Origin: an uncultured Pluralibacter sp.
GTDB taxonomy: Bacteria; Pseudomonadota; Gammaproteobacteria; Enterobacterales; Enterobacteriaceae
NCBI RefSeq assembly: GCF_913775985.1
Contig: NZ_CAJYMB010000147.1
Span: forward strand, 372,001 to 436,000
Reading direction: 5' to 3'
DNA length: 64,000 nucleotides
The position numbers and the translations under genes are program-made. Shown piece after piece: positions 47,441-57,708 of the stretch. Positions within the stretch are counted from its first letter, which is position 1. Every line of letters begins with the position of its first letter. The notes beneath the pieces are model-generated. The model worked only from the letters and a program-made list of their open reading frames with translations. It searched no databases and was not told where the DNA came from.

Positions 47441-48589
47441 TTGATTAAGTCAGCGCTTTTGGTTCTGGAAGACGGAACCCAGTTTCACGGTCGGGCCATC
47501 GGGGCTACGGGCACGGCGGTTGGGGAAGTCGTTTTCAATACCTCAATGACCGGTTATCAAGAAATTCTCACCGATCCCTCCTACTCCCGCCAAATCGTCA
47601 CTCTCACCTATCCCCATATTGGTAATGTCGGCACCAACGCCGCCGATGAAGAGTCTTCTCAGGTACACGCACAGGGTCTGGTTATTCGTGACCTGCCGCT
47701 GATTGCCAGCAACTACCGCTCAACCGAAGACCTCTCCACCTATCTCAAGCGCCATAACATCGTGGCAATTGCCGACATTGATACCCGCAAGCTGACGCGC
47801 CTGCTGCGCGAGAAAGGCGCGCAAAACGGCTGCATTATCGCCGGTGATAATCCGGATGCCGCGCTGGCGCTGGAAAAGGCCAAAGCCTTTCCGGGCCTGA
47901 ACGGTATGGATCTGGCAAAAGAAGTCACCACCGCAGAGCGATACAGCTGGACCCAGGGAAGCTGGACGCTGGAAGGCGAGCTGCCGGAAGCGACTAAAGA
48001 AGACCAGCTGCCATTCCACGTGGTGGCCTACGATTACGGCGCCAAGCGCAACATTCTGCGCATGCTGGTGGATCGCGGCTGCCGCCTGACGGTGGTTCCG
48101 GCGAAGACCCCGGCGGAAGACGTGCTGAAGATGAATCCGGACGGCATTTTCCTCTCCAACGGCCCCGGCGATCCGGCACCCTGCGATTACGCCATTAGCG
48201 CGATTCAGTCTTTCCTCGAAACCGATATTCCGGTATTCGGCATTTGCCTCGGCCACCAGCTGCTGGCGCTGGCCAGCGGCGCGAAAACTGTGAAGATGAA
48301 GTTTGGCCACCACGGCGGCAACCATCCGGTTAAAGATATCGACAATAACGTGGTGATGATCACCGCCCAGAACCACGGTTTTGCGGTTGATGAGGCGTCG
48401 ATGCCGGCGAACCTGCGCGTAACCCACAAGTCGCTATTCGACGGCACGCTGCAAGGCATTCACCGCACCGACAAGCCGGCCTTTAGCTTCCAGGGCCACC
48501 CGGAAGCAAGCCCGGGTCCGCACGACGCCGCGCCGCTGTTTGACCATTTTATCGAACTTATTGAGCTGTACCGTAAGACCGCTAAATAA
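47441..48589 (+). CDS. carA: Carbamoyl-phosphate synthase small subunit
   Basis: Glutamine amidotransferase subunit that supplies ammonia to CarB for carbamoyl phosphate, shared by arginine and pyrimidine synthesis. The start codon is TTG, as in E. coli, with GGAGG eight bases upstream. The triad is Cys269 in [12 protein letters not shown] plus His and Glu in [13 protein letters not shown]. Length 382 equals E. coli. A large hairpin lies in the 61-base gap to carB. Confidence 0.98.
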   Translation: MIKSALLVLEDGTQFHGRAIGATGTAVGEVVFNTSMTGYQEILTDPSYSRQIVTLTYPHIGNVGTNAADEESSQVHAQGLVIRDLPLIASNYRSTEDLSTYLKRHNIVAIADIDTRKLTRLLREKGAQNGCIIAGDNPDAALALEKAKAFPGLNGMDLAKEVTTAERYSWTQGSWTLEGELPEATKEDQLPFHVVAYDYGAKRNILRMLVDRGCRLTVVPAKTPAEDVLKMNPDGIFLSNGPGDPAPCDYAISAIQSFLETDIPVFGICLGHQLLALASGAKTVKMKFGHHGGNHPVKDIDNNVVMITAQNHGFAVDEASMPANLRVTHKSLFDGTLQGIHRTDKPAFSFQGHPEASPGPHDAAPLFDHFIELIELYRKTAK

Positions 48590-48591
48590 TC

Positions 48592-48635
48592 AGAACCTGT
48601 TTATGCCCTGCTGCGCTCAGGAATAAACAGGTTCT
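48592..48635 (+). other. Large hairpin in the carA-carB gap
   Basis: Perfect 13-base arms, AGAACCTGTTTAT (48592-48604) and ATAAACAGGTTCT (48623-48635), with an inner CCTG/CAGG pairing (48607-48610 with 48618-48621). It ends two bases before the carB ribosome site (GGAGAAAG at 48638-48645). No T-tract follows, so it is more likely an mRNA processing or stability element than a terminator. Confidence 0.6.
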
Positions 48636-48650
48636 CCGGAGAAAGAAGCT

Positions 48651-51600
48651 ATGCCAAAACGTACAGACATAAAAAGCATCCTGATCCTCGGTGCTGGCCC
48701 GATCGTTATCGGCCAGGCCTGCGAATTTGACTACTCCGGCGCTCAGGCCTGTAAAGCCCTGCGCGAGGAGGGCTACCGCGTCATCCTGGTGAACTCAAAC
48801 CCGGCCACCATCATGACCGACCCGGAAATGGCTGATGCGACCTATATTGAGCCGATCCACTGGGAAGTAGTGCGTAAAATCATTGAAAAAGAGCGCCCGG
48901 ACGCGGTGCTGCCAACCATGGGCGGACAGACGGCGCTGAACTGCGCGCTGGAGCTGGAGCGTCAGGGCGTACTGGAAGAGTTCGGCGTTACTATGATTGG
49001 CGCAACTGCCGATGCCATTGATAAAGCCGAAGATCGCCGCCGCTTTGACGTGGCGATGAAGAAAATCGGTCTCGACACCGCCCGCTCCGGCATCGCGCAC
49101 ACCATGGAAGAGGCGCTGGCGGTAGCAGCCGACGTCGGCTTCCCGTGCATTATTCGCCCCTCCTTTACCATGGGTGGCACCGGCGGCGGTATCGCCTACA
49201 ACCGCGAAGAGTTTGAAGAGATTTGCGAGCGCGGTCTGGACCTTTCCCCGACCAACGAGCTGCTGATTGACGAATCGCTGATCGGCTGGAAAGAGTACGA
49301 GATGGAAGTGGTTCGCGATAAGAACGACAACTGCATCATCGTCTGCTCTATTGAAAACTTCGACGCGATGGGCATTCACACCGGCGACTCCATTACCGTG
49401 GCTCCGGCCCAGACCCTGACCGACAAAGAGTATCAAATCATGCGTAACGCCTCGATGGCGGTACTGCGTGAAATCGGCGTCGAAACCGGCGGCTCTAACG
49501 TGCAGTTCTCGGTGAACCCGAAAACCGGACGCCTGATCGTTATCGAGATGAACCCGCGCGTCTCCCGCTCTTCCGCACTGGCCTCTAAAGCGACCGGCTT
49601 CCCGATTGCTAAAGTCGCGGCCAAGCTGGCGGTAGGTTATACCCTCGACGAGCTGATGAACGACATCACCGGCGGCCGCACCCCGGCCTCTTTTGAGCCG
49701 TCTATCGACTACGTCGTCACTAAAATCCCGCGCTTTAACTTCGAAAAATTCGTGGGCGCCAACGACCGCCTGACCACCCAGATGAAATCCGTGGGTGAAG
49801 TGATGGCGATTGGCCGCACCCAGCAGGAATCGCTGCAAAAAGCGCTGCGCGGTCTGGAAGTGGGTGCCACCGGCTTTGATCCAAAAGTGAGCCTCGACGA
49901 TCCGGAAGCGCTGACCAAAATTCGCCGCGAGCTGAAAGACGCGGGCGCAGAGCGTATCTGGTACATCGCCGATGCGTTCCGCGCGGGGTTGTCGGTCGAC
50001 GGCGTGTTCAACCTGACCAACGTCGACCGCTGGTTCCTGGTGCAGATTGAAGAGCTGGTGCGCCTGGAAGAAAAAGTGGCCGAGGTGGGCATTAACGGCC
50101 TTAATGCCGACTTCCTGCGCCAGCTGAAGCGCAAAGGCTTTGCCGACGCGCGTCTGGCGAAGCTGGCGGGCGTGCGCGAAGCGGAGATCCGCAAGCTGCG
50201 CGACCAGTACGACCTGCATCCGGTCTACAAGCGCGTGGATACCTGCGCGGCGGAGTTTGCTACCGATACCGCCTACATGTACTCCACCTATGAAGACGAG
50301 TGCGAGGCCAATCCGTCCGTTGACCGCGACAAAATCATGGTGCTCGGCGGTGGCCCGAACCGCATCGGCCAGGGGATTGAGTTCGACTACTGCTGCGTTC
50401 ACGCCTCGCTGGCGCTGCGCGAAGACGGTTACGAGACCATTATGGTCAACTGCAACCCGGAAACTGTCTCCACCGACTACGATACGTCCGACCGCCTGTA
50501 CTTTGAGCCGGTGACGCTGGAAGACGTGCTGGAAATCGTGCGCATTGAGAAGCCGAAGGGCGTTATCGTGCAGTACGGCGGCCAGACGCCGCTGAAGCTT
50601 GCCCGCGCTCTGGAAGCCGCCGGTGTGCCGGTTATCGGCACCAGCCCGGACGCCATTGACCGCGCCGAAGACCGCGAGCGCTTCCAGCAGGCGGTGGACC
50701 GCCTCAAGCTCAAGCAGCCGGCCAACGCCACCGTCACCGCCATTGAGCAGGCGGTTGAGAAGGCTAAAGAGATTGGCTATCCGCTGGTGGTGCGCCCCTC
50801 CTACGTGCTGGGCGGCCGGGCGATGGAAATCGTCTATGACGAAATCGACCTTCGCCGCTACTTCCAGACCGCGGTCAGCGTCTCCAACGACGCGCCGGTG
50901 CTGCTGGATCGCTTCCTTGACGACGCGGTTGAGGTGGACGTTGACGCCATCTGCGACGGCGAAAGAGTGGTGATTGGCGGCATTATGGAGCATATCGAGC
51001 AGGCAGGGGTTCACTCTGGCGACTCGGCGTGTTCGCTGCCGGCTTATACCCTGAGCCAGGAGATCCAGGACGTGATGCGCCAGCAGGTGCAGAAGCTGGC
51101 CTTCGAGCTGCAGGTGCGCGGCCTGATGAACGTCCAGTTCGCGGTGAAAGATAACGAAGTTTACCTGATAGAAGTTAACCCGCGCGCCGCGCGTACCGTG
51201 CCGTTCGTTTCCAAAGCCACCGGCGTGCCGCTGGCGAAAGTGGCGGCGCGCGTGATGGCAGGCCAGACGCTGGCGCAGCAGGGCGTGACCGAAGAGATTA
51301 TCCCGCCGTACTACTCGGTCAAAGAAGTGGTGCTGCCCTTCAACAAATTCCCGGGCGTTGATCCACTGCTGGGGCCGGAAATGCGCTCTACCGGGGAAGT
51401 GATGGGCGTGGGCCGCACTTTTGCCGAAGCGTTTGCCAAAGCACAGCTCGGCAGCAGCTCAACCATGAAAAAATCGGGTCGCGCGCTGCTGTCGGTGCGC
51501 GAAGGCGATAAAGAGCGGGTGGTGGATCTGGCGGCTAAGCTGCTCAAGCAGGGCTTTGAGCTGGACGCTACCCACGGCACGGCGGTGGTGCTCGGCGAAG

Positions 51601-51875
51601 CCGGCATTAACCCGCGTCTGGTGAACAAGGTGCATGAAGGCCGCCCGCACATTCAGGACCGCATCAAGAATGGCGAGTACACCTACATCATCAACACCAC
51701 CGCGGGCCGCCAGGCTATTGAGGACTCCCGGGTGATCCGCCGCAGTGCCCTGCAGTACAAGGTGCACTACGACACCACGCTGAACGGCGGCTTCGCCACC
51801 GCGATGGCGCTCAATGCGGATGCAACCGAGCAGGTTATCTCCGTGCAGGAAATGCACGCCCGCATCGGCAAATAA
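48651..51875 (+). CDS. carB: Carbamoyl-phosphate synthase large subunit
   Basis: Makes carbamoyl phosphate from bicarbonate, ammonia and two ATP. Its 1074 residues contain two homologous ATP-grasp halves: [19 protein letters not shown] and [20 protein letters not shown] mark their starts, about residues 13 and 563. The tunnel and oligomerisation domains are in between. The C-terminal allosteric domain (about 935-1074) binds UMP, IMP and ornithine. It is one residue longer than E. coli. It is cotranscribed with carA. Confidence 0.98.
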   Translation: MPKRTDIKSILILGAGPIVIGQACEFDYSGAQACKALREEGYRVILVNSNPATIMTDPEMADATYIEPIHWEVVRKIIEKERPDAVLPTMGGQTALNCALELERQGVLEEFGVTMIGATADAIDKAEDRRRFDVAMKKIGLDTARSGIAHTMEEALAVAADVGFPCIIRPSFTMGGTGGGIAYNREEFEEICERGLDLSPTNELLIDESLIGWKEYEMEVVRDKNDNCIIVCSIENFDAMGIHTGDSITVAPAQTLTDKEYQIMRNASMAVLREIGVETGGSNVQFSVNPKTGRLIVIEMNPRVSRSSALASKATGFPIAKVAAKLAVGYTLDELMNDITGGRTPASFEPSIDYVVTKIPRFNFEKFVGANDRLTTQMKSVGEVMAIGRTQQESLQKALRGLEVGATGFDPKVSLDDPEALTKIRRELKDAGAERIWYIADAFRAGLSVDGVFNLTNVDRWFLVQIEELVRLEEKVAEVGINGLNADFLRQLKRKGFADARLAKLAGVREAEIRKLRDQYDLHPVYKRVDTCAAEFATDTAYMYSTYEDECEANPSVDRDKIMVLGGGPNRIGQGIEFDYCCVHASLALREDGYETIMVNCNPETVSTDYDTSDRLYFEPVTLEDVLEIVRIEKPKGVIVQYGGQTPLKLARALEAAGVPVIGTSPDAIDRAEDRERFQQAVDRLKLKQPANATVTAIEQAVEKAKEIGYPLVVRPSYVLGGRAMEIVYDEIDLRRYFQTAVSVSNDAPVLLDRFLDDAVEVDVDAICDGERVVIGGIMEHIEQAGVHSGDSACSLPAYTLSQEIQDVMRQQVQKLAFELQVRGLMNVQFAVKDNEVYLIEVNPRAARTVPFVSKATGVPLAKVAARVMAGQTLAQQGVTEEIIPPYYSVKEVVLPFNKFPGVDPLLGPEMRSTGEVMGVGRTFAEAFAKAQLGSSSTMKKSGRALLSVREGDKERVVDLAAKLLKQGFELDATHGTAVVLGEAGINPRLVNKVHEGRPHIQDRIKNGEYTYIINTTAGRQAIEDSRVIRRSALQYKVHYDTTLNGGFATAMALNADATEQVISVQEMHARIGK

Positions 51876-51882
51876 GCCCCCG

Positions 51883-51915
51883 GCCCGGCGGTGAATCGCC
51901 GCCGGGCTTTCTTCT
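51883..51915 (+). terminator. carAB terminator
   Basis: GCCCGGCG and CGCCGGGC pair around a 9-base loop, followed by TTTCTTCT, eight bases past the carB stop. Confidence 0.8.
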
Positions 51916-52015
51916 ATCTCCTTCAGAGTCTTCTGCTTTTTAATCCCTCCCTGGCGTATTAGCCTACGCTTAACGCTCAAACAAAAATTTTTTACTGTTA
52001 AGCAGGGAGATAACA

Positions 52016-52249
52016 ATGCGTAATAAACTTCTGACCAGCACTATTTTTGCCGCTGCCGCACTGTTTACCGTTGTGGGCTGTTCCTCTAATCAGGCGGTGA
52101 AAACCAGCGACGGCAAAACCATTGTCACTGACGGCAAGCCGGAAGTAGATAATGATACCGGGCTGGTCTCTTATGAAAATGCCGAAACCGGCAAAACCGA
52201 GCAGATTAACCGTAACCAGGTTAAATCCATGAGCGAGCTGGATAACTAA
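52016..52249 (+). CDS. Small YgdI/YgdR-family lipoprotein
   Basis: 77-residue lipoprotein precursor. A signal peptide of 21 residues ends in the lipobox VVGC with Cys22 as the lipidation site, followed by SSNQ. The mature part (IVTDGKPEVDNDTGLVSYENAETGKTEQINRNQVKSMSEL) has the compact beta-barrel (DUF903, SH3-like) signature of YgdI, YgdR and related small lipoproteins. Ser after the Cys suggests an outer-membrane destination. Function of the family is unknown. GGGAG at 52004-52008 precedes ATG. The gene is single, between carB and the reductase operon, with a GC hairpin (52259-52278) after it. Confidence 0.88.
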   Translation: MRNKLLTSTIFAAAALFTVVGCSSNQAVKTSDGKTIVTDGKPEVDNDTGLVSYENAETGKTEQINRNQVKSMSELDN

Positions 52250-52304
52250 ATGCTCTCTGCAGCGGCCTCGGCCGCTGCATCCGGCAACTCTGTTGCAACG
52301 CTCT

Positions 52305-52318
52305 TTGACGCATATCAA
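52305..52318 (+). promoter_or_regulatory. FNR site and promoter of the reductase operon
   Basis: TTGACGCATATCAA matches TTGAT-N4-ATCAA with one mismatch. A -10-like TAACAAT lies at 52340-52346, which puts the transcription start near 52352. The FNR site is then centred about 41 bases upstream, the classic class II FNR-activated arrangement. Confidence 0.8.
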
Positions 52319-52372
52319 ATGTAATTATTTAGGGGTAGGTAACAATCGCGCTCTTCTTACTGGAGAGCAATT

Positions 52373-54769
52373 ATGGAAGACCCCAAAAAAGAGAAAAACG
52401 GAACTGCGTTTCCCCTTTCAAGGCGTAATGCCTTAAAAGCAGGATCTTTACTGCTAACCCTGCCTTTTTCATCAATAAAAGCCAGCCGCGCTGCCGATAG
52501 TGCGCAGTCTGCCCCTGCGGTGCAGCCGCTGCCGGCGGAACGCGTCGTGGCGACCTGCAGCACCTTTGACTGCGGCGGTAAATGCGATATCCGGGCCCAC
52601 GTCGCCGGGGGCGTAGTGACACGTATCACCACCCGTCCTGATGATGCGCTGGATCCCGATATGCCTATCATGCGCGCCTGCGTGCGCGGGCGAGGCTACC
52701 GCAAGTTCGTCTATCATCCCGATCGCCTGAAATACCCAATGAAGCGCGTGGGCAAGCGCGGGGAAGGCAAGTTCGAGCGCATCAGCTGGGACGAAGCCAC
52801 GACGTTGATTGCCGACAACCTCAAGCGCATCACGGCGAAATACGGCCCTGAATCCCGCTTCATGCATAACAATACCGCCACCAGCGGCGGCGCGTTCTCC
52901 GGCGACGGCATGATGAAGCGGCTGCTGAACCTGACCGGCGGCTATCTGCCCTATTACCACTCCGTCAGCCTCGGCAATACCGCTGCCGCCACACCCTACA
53001 CCTACGGCGTTGCCGCCAGCGGCAGTTCGCTGGATACCCTGAAAGACACGCCGCTGGTGATCCTCTGGGGACACAACCCAACCGAAACCATTTTTGGCCA
53101 CACTAACCACTATTTTCAGCAGATGAAGCAGAACGGCACGCGCTTTATCGTGGTGGATCCGCGCTACTCCGATACCGTCTCCTCGCTGGCCGATGAGTGG
53201 ATCCCACTGCTGCCCACCACCGATAACGCGCTGATGGATGCGATGATGTATGTGATCATCAGCGAAAATCTGCACGATAAAGCGTTTATCGATCGCTACA
53301 CGCTGGGCTTTGACGAAAGCAGCATGCCCGCGGGCGTGGCGGAGAATGAGTCGCTGGTCGCCTGGCTGATGGGCAAAAAAGACGGCATCGTTAAAACGCC
53401 GGAGTGGGCGGAAAAAATCACCCACGTTCCGGCCCAGACGATCCGCCAGCTGGCGCGGGATTACGCCACCACCAAACCGGCAGCGCTGATCCAGGGCTGG
53501 GGGCCGCAGCGCCACAACTGCGGCGAGCGCACCGCCCGCGGATCGACGCTGCTGGCGACCATCACCGGCAACGTCGGCGTGAAGGGCGGCTGGGCCGCCG
53601 GCTACGGCGGATGCGGCAACCGCAAGTTCACCACCGGCGTTGAGACGCTGGAGAACCCGGTGAAAGAGAAGATCTCAATCATGAACTGGGTGCAGGCGGC
53701 GGACGACGCCAGCAAAGTTACCCCGGAAGATGGCCTGGTCGGTGCCGATAAGCTCAAAAGCAATATCCGCATTTTGTTTTCACTGGCGGGAAACTACCTG
53801 GCAAACCAGAACCCGGACGTTCACCAGGCCGTGAAGGTGCTGGAAGACGAGAGCAAAATTGAATTTATCGTGGTCAGCGATCTGTACATGAGTCCCAGCG
53901 CGAAGTACGCCGATGTGCTGCTGCCTGAAACCAGCTTTATGGAGCGCTGGAATATTGGCGAGAGCTGGGGTACCGGAAGCTACCTGATCCTTTCTGAGAA
54001 GCTGATCGAGCCGGAATTTGAGCGGCGCAGCGATTATGAGTGGCAGCGCGAGGTGGCCGCCAAGCTCGGCGTTGAGGCGGCGTTCAGCGAAGGCCGTGAT
54101 GAAAAGCAGTGGGTTGAGCATATCTGGGAAAACAGCCGCAAAGCCATGCCGGGCGAGAATCTGCCGACCTTTGCCGAACTGCAGGTTACGCGCCGTCATC
54201 TGTTCAAAAGCGCTCCGCTGGTGGCTTTTGAGGACAACATTCGCGATCCCGATAATCATCCTTTCCCCACGCCATCCGGAAAAATCGAAATTTTCTCAAA
54301 GCGGCTTTACGACATGCAGCACCCGGAGATCCCGGCGCTGTCGCACTACGTGCCGGCCCACGAAGGCCCGGAAGATCCGCTGGTGCAGAAATATCCGCTG
54401 CAGCTGATCACCTGGAAAGGAAAAAATCGCGCCAACTCCACCCAGTACGCCAACCCGTGGCTGCAGGAAGTGCAGACTCAGAAGCTGTGGATTAATCCTG
54501 ACGACGCGCAAAAGCGCGGCATTCGCCAGGGCGACAGCGTGCGCATCCATAACGATCGCGGCATCAGCGTTATCCCGGCGGAGGTGACGCCGCGCATTAT
54601 GCCGGGCGTCGTCGCCATGCAGGCGGGGGCCTGGTGGCAGCCGGACGAGCAGGGTATCGATCGCGGCGGCTGCGCCAACGTGCTCAGTTCTGCAAGAATT
54701 ACGGCGCTGGCGAAAGGGAATTCTCATCAAACCATGCTGGTGGAGGTAGTGAAGCATGAGTCAGTTTAA
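52373..54769 (+). CDS. dmsA: DMSO reductase-type molybdopterin oxidoreductase, catalytic subunit
   Basis: Tat-exported molybdoenzyme of the DmsA/YnfE branch, a terminal reductase for S- or N-oxides or related compounds. The twin-arginine motif SRRNALK is at 16-22, with cleavage near residue 40 after ASRA. The [4Fe-4S] cysteines are Cys62, Cys67, Cys71 and Cys103. CVRGRGYRKFVYHPDRLKYP and FERISWDEA follow. The molybdenum-ligand region is YYHSVSLGNTAA, with a Ser where DmsA has its Ser ligand. Its 798 residues are close to DmsA. Identity with E. coli DmsA looks moderate, so the true substrate is open. dmsB overlaps its end by 14 bases. Confidence 0.9.
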   Translation: MEDPKKEKNGTAFPLSRRNALKAGSLLLTLPFSSIKASRAADSAQSAPAVQPLPAERVVATCSTFDCGGKCDIRAHVAGGVVTRITTRPDDALDPDMPIMRACVRGRGYRKFVYHPDRLKYPMKRVGKRGEGKFERISWDEATTLIADNLKRITAKYGPESRFMHNNTATSGGAFSGDGMMKRLLNLTGGYLPYYHSVSLGNTAAATPYTYGVAASGSSLDTLKDTPLVILWGHNPTETIFGHTNHYFQQMKQNGTRFIVVDPRYSDTVSSLADEWIPLLPTTDNALMDAMMYVIISENLHDKAFIDRYTLGFDESSMPAGVAENESLVAWLMGKKDGIVKTPEWAEKITHVPAQTIRQLARDYATTKPAALIQGWGPQRHNCGERTARGSTLLATITGNVGVKGGWAAGYGGCGNRKFTTGVETLENPVKEKISIMNWVQAADDASKVTPEDGLVGADKLKSNIRILFSLAGNYLANQNPDVHQAVKVLEDESKIEFIVVSDLYMSPSAKYADVLLPETSFMERWNIGESWGTGSYLILSEKLIEPEFERRSDYEWQREVAAKLGVEAAFSEGRDEKQWVEHIWENSRKAMPGENLPTFAELQVTRRHLFKSAPLVAFEDNIRDPDNHPFPTPSGKIEIFSKRLYDMQHPEIPALSHYVPAHEGPEDPLVQKYPLQLITWKGKNRANSTQYANPWLQEVQTQKLWINPDDAQKRGIRQGDSVRIHNDRGISVIPAEVTPRIMPGVVAMQAGAWWQPDEQGIDRGGCANVLSSARITALAKGNSHQTMLVEVVKHESV

Positions 54770-55385
54770 AGAATATGCGCCGGTCAGCGATAAGCAGCTC
54801 GGTTTTTATATCGACTCCTCCCGCTGTTCCGGGTGCAAAGCCTGCCAGGTGGCCTGTAAGGATAAAAATAACCTTGAGGTCGGCCAGCGCTTTCGCCGGG
54901 TGTACGAAGTGACCGGCGGCGGGTTTGTCGCCACCGGGCAGGGCGGCGTGAAGAACAACGTGTTTGCCTACACGCTCTCTATCTCCTGTAACCACTGTGC
55001 GGATCCGATTTGTACTAAAAATTGCCCGACCACCGCGATGCACAAGCGCCCCGGCGACGGCATTGTCAGGGTCAACACCGACAAATGCGTGGGCTGCGGC
55101 TACTGCGCGTGGTCGTGCCCCTACGGTGCGCCCCAGCTCGACGAGCGCACCGGGCAGATGTCGAAGTGCGATTTCTGCGTGGATTTACAGGCTCGGGGTG
55201 AACAGCCCATCTGTGTCGCAACCTGCCCGCTGGGCGCAATTAAGTTTGGTCCGGTGGACGAGCTGCGCGCGAAGTATGGAACGCTGTGTGACGTCAAGGG
55301 ATTACCCGATTCGGCGATTACCCATCCTAGCCTGGTGATAACCCCGCATCAGGGCGCCGAAAAAGAGGAGAAGCATCATGCATGA
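54756..55385 (+). CDS. dmsB: DMSO reductase-type electron transfer subunit, four [4Fe-4S] clusters
   Basis: Ferredoxin-like subunit that passes electrons from the membrane anchor to the catalytic subunit. Four cysteine groups are seen: 24/27/30/34, 78/81/86/90, 111/114/117/121 and 138/141/153/157. There is no signal peptide, so it is probably exported together with the catalytic subunit through Tat. Its 209 residues match DmsB (205). It overlaps the upstream gene by 14 bases and the downstream gene by 8, showing tight translational coupling. Confidence 0.93.
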   Translation: MSQFKEYAPVSDKQLGFYIDSSRCSGCKACQVACKDKNNLEVGQRFRRVYEVTGGGFVATGQGGVKNNVFAYTLSISCNHCADPICTKNCPTTAMHKRPGDGIVRVNTDKCVGCGYCAWSCPYGAPQLDERTGQMSKCDFCVDLQARGEQPICVATCPLGAIKFGPVDELRAKYGTLCDVKGLPDSAITHPSLVITPHQGAEKEEKHHA

Positions 55386-56211
55386 GTGGCCGCTGCTTAT
55401 ATTTACCCTGCTGCTTCAGGGCAGCGTCGGGCTAACGCTGATGCTGACATTTGCGCTGTGCGCCGACAGGCGGCGTTTTAACCGCCGGGTGCTGACGACG
55501 CAAAACGTGATGCAGACGCTGTGGGTAATTTGCATCATGGGAGGGCTGGGACTTCTGGCGTCGGTATTCCACCTGGGCTATCCGCTCAACGCTTTTAACG
55601 CGCTGCGCCACGTCAGCAGCTCCTGGCTCAGCCGGGAGATCGTTTTTGCCAGCCTGTTTCTCGGCTGTGCGGGATTTGGCCTGCTGCTGGGGCTGTTCAA
55701 GGCCGGGCTGTGGCGCGGGCTGGTTCCGCTGGCGCTGCTGGCCGGGCTTATCGATGTCTACTGCATGGGGGCTATTTACATGCACACGTCCGTGGTGACG
55801 TGGATGCATGTGAACACCGCCATTATGTTCTTTGGATCGGTGGCCATTGTGGGGCCGGTGCTGGGCGTTGCGCTGCTGCCTGCGGAGGCGATTAAAAAGG
55901 CCTCTTTGTTGACGTGGGGGCCGGTTATCGCCATCACCGCAGTTGCGGTGCGCCTGCTGGCGCAGCCTTCCCTGATGGCGTGGCTGAACGAGGCCGCTAT
56001 GAGCGATGCGCTGACGTTCCCGCACCAGCCGCTGGCGGCTTTCAGCGCCAGCGCCTCGTTGCGCCTGACCGGCTGGTGCCTGTCGGTTGCGGGCGCGCTG
56101 CTGTTTGCCTGCGGCGGCTTTAAAGCCCGGCGCGGCTGGCTGATAGCAGGCGGCGCGCTGCTACTGCTGGCGGAAGTGCTGCTGCGCTTTACCTTCTTCA
56201 GCATCCGTTAA
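55378..56211 (+). CDS. dmsC: DmsC-type membrane anchor subunit
   Basis: Polytopic inner-membrane anchor that oxidises menaquinol and holds the reductase at the membrane. Eight transmembrane segments are seen in 277 residues. The start HEWPLLIFTLLLQGSVGLTLM and the conserved ASVFHLGYPLNAFNALRHVSSSWLSREI block are DmsC family signatures; E. coli DmsC has 287 residues. Its stop shares one base with the next gene (TAATG). Confidence 0.92.
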   Translation: MHEWPLLIFTLLLQGSVGLTLMLTFALCADRRRFNRRVLTTQNVMQTLWVICIMGGLGLLASVFHLGYPLNAFNALRHVSSSWLSREIVFASLFLGCAGFGLLLGLFKAGLWRGLVPLALLAGLIDVYCMGAIYMHTSVVTWMHVNTAIMFFGSVAIVGPVLGVALLPAEAIKKASLLTWGPVIAITAVAVRLLAQPSLMAWLNEAAMSDALTFPHQPLAAFSASASLRLTGWCLSVAGALLFACGGFKARRGWLIAGGALLLLAEVLLRFTFFSIR

Positions 56212-57083
56212 TGCGGCGTTTTTCTCTGTCAGACTCCCCACCGCCGCCGGCGGTGGGCGAGGCCTGCGTCCATCGGCTATACCCGCGTGCGGACTGCCGG
56301 GCCTGCATGGATGCCTGTCCCTGCGACGCGATAACTGAGAGCGCGTCCGGCGCTGATATTGACGACGAGCGCTGCCTGCGCTGCGGGCGCTGCCTGTATG
56401 TCTGCCCCACCCAGGCGCTGGTGAATATCCCGCCGCCGCTGCGCCACTATCGTTCCGGCCTGCTGGTGGCCCCTTTTTCTCCACTGCCGCCCGAGGTTAG
56501 CGAGCTGCTGATCTGGCACGCGCAGTATCACATTCGCGGGGTTGAAATGCTGTCCGATGAGCATCCGCTGTGGATGCTGGCAGTGGCTACCCTGAATATT
56601 GAACTGGCCGCGCTCGAAGAACCGGGCTGGCGGATAGTGCCGCCGCCGGAGGCGCAGGTTAACATCGGTCTGCGGCACCTGCTTTCCGCCGGACAGGCGG
56701 CAAGCCGCTCTGCGGCTGTTGCGGGCAGCAGCGGCGAAGCGCGGCAGGCGTTCCCGGCCTTTAGCCGGTTTACACCTCAGCTCGATACGGAGCGCTGCCT
56801 GCTGTGCGGCGCCTGTGCCCGGGCCTGTCCACAGCAGGCGCTGGTGCAGTTGCCTCAGCAGTTCAGCCTTGAGCCCGCGCGCTGCAGCGGATGCGGTATT
56901 TGCGCCGCAGTATGTCCCGCAGAGGCGATTGAGGTAACTGCTGGTATAAGGCCTGCCGAAGTCGTGCAACACGCCACTGAGCCGGCGCGCTGCACAGACT
57001 GCAGCCGGTCTTTTTCCCGCTGGCCGGCTCAGGGCTCCCGCTGCCCGCTGTGTGAAAAGCATCCCTACGGCATGCGCGGTTAA
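56211..57083 (+). CDS. Polyferredoxin encoded at the end of the reductase operon
   Basis: A 290-residue Cys-rich cytoplasmic-type protein. Complete C-x2-C-x2-C-x3-C motifs lie at 55-65, 196-206 and 225-235. An incomplete group (Cys29, 32, 36, 38) sits at the N-terminus. A C-x2-C pair at 261/264 and another at 278/281 form a zinc- or rubredoxin-like knuckle at the C-terminus. No Tat or Sec signal is visible. It occupies the place where dmsD-type chaperone genes usually lie. A role in maturation or electron supply, in the manner of NapF, is possible but unproven. Translation is coupled to the anchor gene. Confidence 0.75.
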   Translation: MRRFSLSDSPPPPAVGEACVHRLYPRADCRACMDACPCDAITESASGADIDDERCLRCGRCLYVCPTQALVNIPPPLRHYRSGLLVAPFSPLPPEVSELLIWHAQYHIRGVEMLSDEHPLWMLAVATLNIELAALEEPGWRIVPPPEAQVNIGLRHLLSAGQAASRSAAVAGSSGEARQAFPAFSRFTPQLDTERCLLCGACARACPQQALVQLPQQFSLEPARCSGCGICAAVCPAEAIEVTAGIRPAEVVQHATEPARCTDCSRSFSRWPAQGSRCPLCEKHPYGMRG

Positions 57084-57177
57084 CCGCGGCTCTTTCCCTC
57101 ACGGGTCAGACTTCCTTTTCGTTTTTTTCTACAATCAGATACTCTTAATGTGAAATAACTCTCATTAAGAGTCCTTT

Positions 57178-57708
57178 ATGATTTTAATTATTTATGCTCA
57201 TCCTTATTCGCAGCACTCGCACGCGAACAAGCGCATGATTGAACAGGCAAAGGAAATTGACGGCGTTGAAGTGCGTTCCCTTTATCAGCGCTATCCGGAT
57301 TTTAATATCGACGTTGCCGCCGAGCAGGAGGCACTTTCCCGCGCCGATCTGATCGTCTGGCAGCATCCAATGCAGTGGTACAGCGTGCCTCCGCTGCTGA
57401 AGCTGTGGATCGACAAAGTGCTCTCTCACGGCTGGGCCTACGGCCACGGCGGCACTGCGCTGCATGGCAAAAGTCTGCTTTGGGCGGTAACCACCGGCGG
57501 CAGCGAACATCATTTCGAGATCGGGCAGTTTCCCGGATTTGACGTGCTGGCTCAGCCGCTGCAGTCCACGGCAATTTACTGCGGCATGACGTGGCTCCCG
57601 CCTTTCGTGATGCACGATACTTTTGTGTGCGACGATGAAACTTTGATGGCAAAAGCGCGCCGCTACCGGCAAACACTGATTGAATGGCAGGAGACGCATC
57701 ATGGATAG
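57178..57708 (+). CDS. kefF: KefF, ancillary quinone oxidoreductase of the KefC system
   Basis: Flavodoxin-fold NAD(P)H:quinone oxidoreductase that is needed for full KefC activity and reduces toxic quinones. The FMN-binding N-terminus [19 protein letters not shown] and the blocks [21 protein letters not shown] and WAVTTGG are diagnostic. Its 176 residues match E. coli. The stop codon lies inside the start of kefC (8-base overlap). The interval between carB and kefF holds the cai/fix genes in E. coli. Confidence 0.96.
   Translation: MILIIYAHPYSQHSHANKRMIEQAKEIDGVEVRSLYQRYPDFNIDVAAEQEALSRADLIVWQHPMQWYSVPPLLKLWIDKVLSHGWAYGHGGTALHGKSLLWAVTTGGSEHHFEIGQFPGFDVLAQPLQSTAIYCGMTWLPPFVMHDTFVCDDETLMAKARRYRQTLIEWQETHHG

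Noticed and set aside
48795-51014. 739-codon open frame antisense to carB
   Set aside because: Same artefact: low-complexity His/Val/Ala-rich product opposite a highly expressed gene.
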